Origin: Gammaproteobacteria bacterium
GTDB taxonomy: Bacteria > Pseudomonadota > Gammaproteobacteria > Pseudomonadales > Pseudomonadaceae
Direction of reading: 5' to 3'
Assembly: GCA_023475025.1 (NCBI GenBank)
Contig: JAMCWB010000051.1
Location: forward strand, 62,001 to 126,000
DNA: 64,000 nt
Shown: piece after piece, positions 58,894 to 64,000 of the stretch
Layout of the letters: the number at the start of each line of letters is the position of its first letter
Numbering within the stretch: position 1 is the stretch's first letter
The notes under the pieces: generated by a model
Seen by the model: the letters and a program-made list of their open reading frames with translations, nothing else
Told to the model about the DNA's origin: nothing
Databases searched by the model: none
Position numbers and translations under genes: made by a program

Positions 58894-59087
58894 TGAGACA
58901 TTCCTGAGGGAGGGAAACTCGGGTCAGCAATCAAAAAATGGCACTTAGATTGCGAAATAGAAAGCACGCCACGATAGCTCTTTTTCGACCCGACAATCCA
59001 AACCTTTAACGCTTTTTCCCGGGTTTTCGTAACTGGCTTATTAAAGCCGCAATGCAGGCGGTAAGCCCGTAGCTCACCAGATCGCGA

Positions 59088-59183
59088 CTAACCCGCGAAC
59101 AGCACCAACCCGATACCCAATGTCGTCACCACCAAGGCAATGGCCACAGTAGTGCCCGCGTGTTTTGCCAACAGATGCAACAT
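59088..59183 (-). CDS. Small 31-residue membrane protein behind the flavin reductase gene
   Basis: ATG 59183 is preceded by GGAGG with a 4-6 base gap, a strong ribosome site. The 31-residue product (MLHLLAKHAGTTV... ending LVLFAG) is one transmembrane helix with a short basic N terminus. It begins 20 bp after the reductase stop on the same strand, so the genes are likely cotranscribed. Small single-span proteins often modulate a neighbouring membrane enzyme; that role is inferred. No homologue is known to me. Confidence 0.6.
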   Translation of the reverse strand: MLHLLAKHAGTTVAIALVVTTLGIGLVLFAG

Positions 59184-59203
59184 GCTGCCTCCGGGAATCC
59201 AGG

Positions 59204-60523
59204 TTAAACGAGGTTGAAGCGCTCGGAATTGATCTGGTCGATAGGTACGCGGCGGTCGCGCAGCACCGTTTCCACCGCATCCATCAGTGGCGGTGGGCCG
59301 CAGACGTAGTAATCGGTAGTATCACTGACCTTGTCCAGGTACTTGTCCAACAGATCGCCGTCAATCATGCCCTCCTCCCCGTTCCAGTCTTCGGGGGCGT
59401 TCTCCAGCACATGAACCACCTTGAGGTTGAGCTGTTCAGTCAGTGACTGCAACTCATCCCGGAACAATACCGAGTCACGATCTTTATTCGCATAGAGCAG
59501 CAAAAATTGCTTGTCGCTTTTCTCGGCGGCGCAACTGCGCAGCATGCTGATAATGGGCGTAATGCCGACACCACCCGCGACGATAACCGCGTCCCGGTGA
59601 CTGGCCGGGTTCATGGTGAACACGCCGTAGGGTCCTTCTACCCAGGCACGGGTTCCGGTTTTCACCTCGCTGAGCGATTGGGTGAAATCGCCAGCATGCT
59701 TGGCGGTAAATTCCAGATGTGCAGCGTTGTGGGCATCCGAGTGAATCGAGAAAGGATGCTGCTGCAGGGAAAATGGCGAGTCGCCCAGGGTGACCCAGGC
59801 GTATTGGCCGGGAGCAAAGCGGATTCCCGCATGCTTGTCGGCTTCCAGCACCAGACGGGTGGCATCACCATCGATTGCTTCGGCTTCAGTGACCAGCCAG
59901 GGCCTGCCTTTCAGGCGCCACGGACGCAGCAAACGCGAATCGATCAGTAACAGGAGTGCTGCGGCTATCGCGATGGTCAATGCAATCCTGACTGGCCAGC
60001 CGGCCGTGTAGTGACTGACCATGAGAGCGTGACCGAGACCGGCACTGACGACAAACAGTGACAACAGGCCGTGCAGTGCTCGCCACCACTCGTGTTGCAA
60101 CTTGAGCGTTACCCGCCAGAGGGATGTGACAATCAGCAAGGTGGTCGCGACCAGCACTGCGCTGAGGGTCAAGGCGCGCAGCAGCTCATCGCCCGGATGC
60201 AGATAATGCAGGAAGTCGGGCTCGGCAATCAGCAAGGTAAGCGGGTGGGCCAGTACCAGCAGCCAGGCAAAGATGCCCATTTGCCGGTGAAACTGCAGCA
60301 GATTGTCCTGCCCTACACCTCTGGCAAACCAGGGATGCCGGCCAGAGATCACCAACTGCATCGCCAGTACCCCAAGACCCAGCAAACCGAGCATAACCCC
60401 GAGTTCAATGCTGAATGACCGAGCCGAGGGTCGGTCAAATGCCAGGGCCAACCCCATGGGCAACAGGGTCAGGAAAAAATACACCGCTATCCAGCCGGCC
60501 AATGCGCGATATCGAATTCTCAT
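59204..60523 (-). CDS. Membrane flavin/ferric-reductase-like oxidoreductase
   Basis: A 439-residue protein. The N-terminal half has about six transmembrane helices with haem-ligand-like histidines (FHRQMG, LAHPLTLL, ALHGLLSL), a ferric-reductase-like domain. The C-terminal half is a ferredoxin-NADP-reductase module: FAD motif HPFSIHS near 255, NAD-binding GGVGITPIISMLRS near 315, and CGPPPLMDAVE near 415. It would move electrons from NAD(P)H through FAD to haem and on to a periplasmic acceptor. ATG 60523 is used; a TTG three codons upstream is possible. Confidence 0.85.
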   Translation of the reverse strand: MRIRYRALAGWIAVYFFLTLLPMGLALAFDRPSARSFSIELGVMLGLLGLGVLAMQLVISGRHPWFARGVGQDNLLQFHRQMGIFAWLLVLAHPLTLLIAEPDFLHYLHPGDELLRALTLSAVLVATTLLIVTSLWRVTLKLQHEWWRALHGLLSLFVVSAGLGHALMVSHYTAGWPVRIALTIAIAAALLLLIDSRLLRPWRLKGRPWLVTEAEAIDGDATRLVLEADKHAGIRFAPGQYAWVTLGDSPFSLQQHPFSIHSDAHNAAHLEFTAKHAGDFTQSLSEVKTGTRAWVEGPYGVFTMNPASHRDAVIVAGGVGITPIISMLRSCAAEKSDKQFLLLYANKDRDSVLFRDELQSLTEQLNLKVVHVLENAPEDWNGEEGMIDGDLLDKYLDKVSDTTDYYVCGPPPLMDAVETVLRDRRVPIDQINSERFNLV

Positions 60524-60665
60524 AGTACTCAAGCCTAATTGTCAGCGCGATTGAGGGCAAACCCATTGGCTGAATAACCGCTTGAGCAGGCCGAGTGCTC
60601 AGTTTTAGACTGGCTGATGAGTATTATGTTGCAAGACCGTGTGACTTTGACTGGAATCGATAAAA

Positions 60666-61112
60666 ATGTACCCATTCCATAACATCAACGCCAGAAAACT
60701 CACAGGCACAGCGAGCGTTCTAGTGTTGCTTGCCAGCTTGCTGATATCACTTACCCTGTCTGCAGATACCGACAAGACACTCGCTAACCCAGCTGCCATT
60801 GGCTGGTTGACGCTGGTTGATGACGGTGATTACCCAACAGCCTGGGAAACCTCTGGCGACCTGATGCGCGAGTCACTTTCTGCCGATGAGCTGGGTGCTG
60901 CCATCAGGCTGGCCCGTGGCCAGTTCGGGGCCGTGATCGAGCGTGACCAGGTGGCTGCCGAACCCTTTACCGACTTGCCCGATGCGCCGCCGGGCGATTA
61001 TCTGGTATTCAGTTTCCTGACGTCTTTTGCGCAGCAGGCGCTGGCCAATGAAACCCTGACATTGCAACGTCAGGGATCAGACTGGTTGGTTGTTGGTTAT
61101 TACATTCGCTGA
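60666..61112 (+). CDS. DUF4019-like exported protein
   Basis: A 148-residue protein with an N-terminal hydrophobic segment (TASVLVLLASLLISLTLSA, 14-32) acting as signal peptide or anchor. The rest resembles DUF4019: AAIGWLTLVDDGDYPTAWE, LSADELGAAIRLARGQFG, then a closing GSDWLVVGYYI. The AW(x)xS...W.V.GY pattern is the family trademark. Function unknown; probably periplasmic. It stands alone, 142 bp from the divergent reductase gene. Confidence 0.75.
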   Translation: MYPFHNINARKLTGTASVLVLLASLLISLTLSADTDKTLANPAAIGWLTLVDDGDYPTAWETSGDLMRESLSADELGAAIRLARGQFGAVIERDQVAAEPFTDLPDAPPGDYLVFSFLTSFAQQALANETLTLQRQGSDWLVVGYYIR

Positions 61113-61195
61113 CCAGCACGCGGGCACTGCTCTACAGGCATAAAGCGGGTAGACTTGTCTCTTTACTGATTACTGGATCCGGTCAGGACAGCCCC

Positions 61196-61780
61196 ATGTC
61201 AGCAGCACCCCGCCACCGTCAGAATATCATCCAGGCTGCCGCCAAACTCTTTCGCCAACAGGGTTATGCCAAGACCGGTTTGAAAGACATTCTGGCTGAA
61301 AGCAAAGCCCCCAAGGGATCGCTCTATCACTACTTTCCCCGGGGCAAAGAGCAACTGGGCGAAGAAGCCATGCGCTTTGCTGCTGGCCAAGCCCTTGCCA
61401 CGCTGGAGCAATTGGCCGAAACCCATACCAGTGCAGCGGATCTTTTGGTCGCTTTTTCCGCGCGACTGGTTGGCTGGCTCGAAGCATCCGATTTTCAGGA
61501 TGGTTGCCCGATGGCAACCACCATTCTGGAAACCGTGCCGCAATCTGCGCCCATGCGTGAAGCAGCGAATAGCGGCCTGAGTGCCTGGCAAGCTGTTTTT
61601 CAGCGCCTGTTGCTGGCTGAAGGCGTAGCAGCAACGTCTGCAGCACGGCTATCCAGCCTGACCATCGCCGTCCTGGAAGGCGCACTGATTCAGGCGCGTG
61701 TCGAAATGAGTTCTCGCCCCCTGACCGATGCGGTCACCGAAGTAGCCCAATGGATGCGCCTGGCATCTCACCCGGACTGA
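61196..61780 (+). CDS. TetR-family regulator (LmrA/YxaF-like)
   Basis: A 194-residue TetR protein with an HTH at about 9-50 (IIQAAAKLFRQQGYAKTGLKDILAESKAPKGSLYHYF) and the YxaF/LmrA C-terminal pattern (DGCPMATTILE). An operator-like palindrome overlaps the promoter of the thioesterase pair just downstream, so it probably represses those genes. It starts 83 bp after the DUF4019 gene; autoregulation cannot be judged. Confidence 0.87.
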   Translation: MSAAPRHRQNIIQAAAKLFRQQGYAKTGLKDILAESKAPKGSLYHYFPRGKEQLGEEAMRFAAGQALATLEQLAETHTSAADLLVAFSARLVGWLEASDFQDGCPMATTILETVPQSAPMREAANSGLSAWQAVFQRLLLAEGVAATSAARLSSLTIAVLEGALIQARVEMSSRPLTDAVTEVAQWMRLASHPD

Positions 61781-61833
61781 TATCTGCCTGATTTATTGAT
61801 CGTCATACACCTACTGCATGGCCAAGAATTATA

Positions 61834-61862
61834 TTGACCGGTCTACATGATATTGTTGTTAT
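61834..61862 (+). promoter_or_regulatory. Promoter with overlapping TetR operator before the thioesterase pair
   Basis: TTGACC (61834-61839), 17-bp spacer, TGTTAT (61857-61862, 4 of 6). The palindrome GACCGGTC (61836-61843) sits across the -35, flanked by AT-rich DNA, like LmrA/YxaF-type operators containing TAGACC. Confidence 0.5.
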
Positions 61863-61893
61863 AAGGGCTCACGATCAATGGAGCGAACACGCC

Positions 61894-62334
61894 ATGTCAG
61901 ACGTCAGCGCAATTCCCGAGGGATTCACCCGGCACACCCGAACCAGCGGATTGACCCAGCCCTGGGAGCCCATCTACGCGGCTCAGGAAAATGCCACTTT
62001 CAGCCTGGGCCTGTATGCAGCGAAGGCGCATGTCAACAGCCGCGGCCTGGTCCACGGCGGCATGTTGTGCGCCCTGGCAGATAACGCCATGGGGCTGAGT
62101 TGCGCCCAGCAACTGGATGGCCGTACCGGACTACTGACCATCAGTATCAACATGGATTATCTCGGCAGCGGTCAGCTGGGCGACTGGATAGAAATCCGCG
62201 CCCAGCCCAGCAAATTGGGTAAATCGATTTGCTTCGCCCAAGCCCAGGTGTTTGCCAACAACCAACTCTGCGCAACCGCCCGCGCTGTCTTCAAACCGGT
62301 AGCCATGCCCACAGAAAAGGAGCAAACAACATGA
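61894..62334 (+). CDS. PaaI-family hotdog thioesterase 1
   Basis: A 146-residue hotdog-fold protein. The family helix motif is VNSRGLVHGGMLCALADNAMG (HGG near residue 55), with the typical TISINMDYLG strand next. Likely hydrolyses an acyl- or phenylacetyl-CoA-like thioester; the substrate is unknown. ATG 61894 has GGAG upstream; an earlier ATG at 61834 falls in the promoter. Its stop overlaps the next start by four bases (ATGA). Confidence 0.87.
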   Translation: MSDVSAIPEGFTRHTRTSGLTQPWEPIYAAQENATFSLGLYAAKAHVNSRGLVHGGMLCALADNAMGLSCAQQLDGRTGLLTISINMDYLGSGQLGDWIEIRAQPSKLGKSICFAQAQVFANNQLCATARAVFKPVAMPTEKEQTT

Positions 62335-62744
62335 ACCATTCGGACCTGCAAGAACGCATCCAGGCCGTATCCAGAATGGCCGCCTTCAATAACTGGCTGG
62401 GTCTGGTGATTGACGAAGTAAGCCCCGGTAACGTTCAACTCTCTTTGCCGTGGCGGGAAGACTTTGGTCAATATGCCGGCTTTATGCACGCCGGGATTCA
62501 AGGCGCTCTGATTGATACGGCCTGTGGTTTTGCCGCAGCGACCATGGCCGGGAAAGTATTGGCGTCACAATACACGGTGCGCTGTTTGCGCCCGGCCATT
62601 GGTGAGCATTTCCGTGTACTAGCCACGGTAGTGAAGCCCGGCCGGCAACAAGTGTTTGCCTCGGCCGAGTTGTTTGCTACCAGGGACGGAGTAGAAAAAC
62701 GGGTTGCAACCGGCGACGTACTCCTGGTTCCCCAACCTGACTAG
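62331..62744 (+). CDS. PaaI-family hotdog thioesterase 2
   Basis: A 137-residue second hotdog protein, translationally coupled to the first. Its helix reads YAGFMHAGIQGALIDTACGFAA, where HAG replaces HGG, then SQYTVRCLRPAIG and the C-terminal VATGDVLLVP. It differs enough from its neighbour to suggest a heteromer or different substrate. AAGGAG upstream lies inside the end of the first gene. Confidence 0.87.
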   Translation: MNHSDLQERIQAVSRMAAFNNWLGLVIDEVSPGNVQLSLPWREDFGQYAGFMHAGIQGALIDTACGFAAATMAGKVLASQYTVRCLRPAIGEHFRVLATVVKPGRQQVFASAELFATRDGVEKRVATGDVLLVPQPD

Positions 62745-62991
62745 ACCATTGGCAGCTAGTCATGCCACTGCTCTATACCTGCATGTTTGCCGGGTTCCTG
62801 ATTCTTGTGGGCTTTACACGCTGGGGCAAAGCGGACAATTGAGGCGCCTTGAATATTTATTGCCAAGCCACTACAGCAGCCCGGTAGCCTGCTAGAATTC
62901 GCCAGTACAGTGCTGTTTGGAATATGCCAATCCTGCTTTACAGCCTGCAAACCTCTCTTCCCCCCTGATACAGGATCTGGAAACACTTATC

Positions 62992-63951
62992 ATGCTTAAC
63001 CTGTTGTTTGTGGCTATCGGTGTACTCTTGCTGACGACAGGCGGTGAGGCGTTGATCAGAGGCTCCCTGGCAGCGGCACAACGGATGGGCGTGTCGCCGC
63101 TACTCAGCGGCTTGCTCATTGTCGGCTTCGGAACGTCAGCCCCCGAACTGGTTGTGTCGGTGGATGCCGCGTTGAATAACCAGCCCGATATTGCCCTGGG
63201 TAACGTAGTCGGTAGCAACATCAGCAATATTTTGCTGATCCTCGGGCTTTGTGCTGTGATCACCCCGCTGGCCGTCAGACCACTCGTACTGCGTCGGGAT
63301 GCCGTGACCGTTGTAGCCGCCAGCATCCTGTTTCTTGTTCTGGTGGGTGGTAATGCACTGGCACGGTTCGATGCAGGCATATTGATTGCCGCACTGGCCG
63401 CTTACCTGATCTGGGCATACCGGACCGAGCGCTTCGGTGCCGCGCCCTCTGCTGAGCTGCACACGGCCGAGAGCCAGGAAGTTACCGCACTGCCCCGCAC
63501 CGCGCTATGGATCACCCTGGCCATTTTTCTGGGCCTGCTACTTCTGGTGACTGGCTCACAGGTTCTTTTGCGGGGCGCTGTCGGCATTGCTGAATCATTC
63601 GGGGTCTCTGAGGCCGTAATTGGTCTTACCCTGGTCGCCGTGGGCACCTCCCTTCCGGAGCTTTCCATCTCGGTTATTGCCGCCTTTCGGCGACATGCGG
63701 ATGTTGCCATTGGCAATATTCTGGGTAGCAATATCTTCAACCTGCTGGGGATACTCGGCATCTCTGCCCTGTTGCAACCGCTCCCGGTGCATGCCCGTAT
63801 TCTGCAATTTGATCAGTGGGTAATGCTCGGCACATCACTGGTGTTGCTGCTGTTCCTGTACACCGGCAAGCGCCTGAGCCGGCTTGAGGGTGGCGCCCTC
63901 TTGATCGGTTATGGCGCCTATGTGACTCTGAGTTTTACCGCTTTCAGCTGA
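62992..63951 (+). CDS. Calcium/sodium antiporter (CaCA family, YrbG-like)
   Basis: A 319-residue protein of two inverted repeats of five helices. Each repeat has the alpha motif: GFGTSAPELVVS with GNVVGSNISNILLILG, and AVGTSLPELSIS with GNILGSNIFNLLGILG. It exchanges Ca2+ for Na+ (or H+) across the inner membrane. ATG 62992 starts at the first helix (MLNLLFVAIGVLLLTTGG); an earlier ATG at 62917 would add a polar tail. It is 15 bp before the next gene start. Confidence 0.92.
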   Translation: MLNLLFVAIGVLLLTTGGEALIRGSLAAAQRMGVSPLLSGLLIVGFGTSAPELVVSVDAALNNQPDIALGNVVGSNISNILLILGLCAVITPLAVRPLVLRRDAVTVVAASILFLVLVGGNALARFDAGILIAALAAYLIWAYRTERFGAAPSAELHTAESQEVTALPRTALWITLAIFLGLLLLVTGSQVLLRGAVGIAESFGVSEAVIGLTLVAVGTSLPELSISVIAAFRRHADVAIGNILGSNIFNLLGILGISALLQPLPVHARILQFDQWVMLGTSLVLLLFLYTGKRLSRLEGGALLIGYGAYVTLSFTAFS

Positions 63952-63966
63952 GAACAGGAGCAAGGA

Positions 63967-64000
63967 ATGACCACCTATCTCTGGCTCGCCTACGCCCATG
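63967..64000 (+). CDS. Start of an unidentified gene (partial)
   Basis: ATG 63967 is preceded by AGGAGCAAGGA, a strong ribosome site, and reads MTTYLWLAYAH before the window ends. It is 15 bp after the antiporter stop, so probably in the same operon. Too short to identify. Confidence 0.55.
   Translation, partial: MTTYLWLAYAH

Noticed and set aside
62762-62842. 26-codon frame MPLLYTCMFAGFLILVGF... between the thioesterase and antiporter genes
   Set aside because: It could encode a small membrane peptide, but no ribosome site precedes the ATG, so I leave it out of the gene list.

Overview
The window looks like chromosomal core DNA of a gammaproteobacterium in or near Pseudomonadaceae (a Halopseudomonas / P. 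pertucinogena-type relative is my guess). Several gene blocks are ones I recall from Pseudomonas: tamA-tamB/xthA, clpA-clpS/cspD/icd, nudJ-mnmA-hflD-purB, dnaQ-rnhA-methyltransferase/gloB/mltD/yejABEF/fabI, and crotonase-nudC. An Fnr/Anr regulator, a periplasm-rich envelope inventory and dense, often overlapping packing fit this. I see no rRNA, tRNA, prophage, insertion sequence or CRISPR array.

Layout. 1-5.9 kb: a partial gene, a LysE exporter, a general porin and a DUF2057 lipoprotein (the last two preceded by 11-nt-phased PhoB-like repeats), a NIT-HAMP chemoreceptor with a sigma-28-type promoter, and a globin sensor whose GGDEF core is missing. 6-9 kb: FemAB/GNAT-like protein, anr, pirin. 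9-15.5 kb: tamBA and xthA. 15.6-20.2 kb: clpA, clpS, cspD, icd. 20.5-26.3 kb: nudJ, mnmA, hflD, a DMT transporter, purB, truC and a small membrane protein. 26.3-31 kb: acuI-type reductase, sohB, an SCP2 protein, and a phosphotransferase-SDR pair behind a PsrA-like box. 30.9-35 kb: a minus-strand cluster of dienoyl-CoA isomerase-like crotonase, a stand-alone ChpA-N-terminus-like protein, nudC and a membrane protein. 35-39.3 kb: dnaQ, rnhA, methyltransferase, gloB, mltD. 39.4-47.2 kb: the yejABEF peptide importer, in which yejB-yejE is duplicated exactly in tandem (2168-bp unit). 47.2-51.2 kb: fabI, a palindromic repeat element, rnk and two divergent L,D-transpeptidases. 51.2-56 kb: an RND pump, its adaptor and a divergent TetR regulator. 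56-64 kb: CsbD and BON stress proteins, an alpha/beta hydrolase, a broken multi-PAS gene, a flavin reductase with a 31-residue membrane protein behind it, a DUF4019 protein, a TetR regulator with two hotdog thioesterases, and a CaCA antiporter.

The main themes are envelope biogenesis and remodelling (TamAB, MltD, two L,D-transpeptidases, porin, RND pump), core nucleotide/RNA/protein maintenance, and lipid-linked metabolism. The most notable points are the perfect yejBE duplication with a 3-bp junction homology, two sensor genes that appear to have lost their output domains, the PhoB-like arrays, and the PsrA-like operator. No clearly new defence or mobile system is visible.
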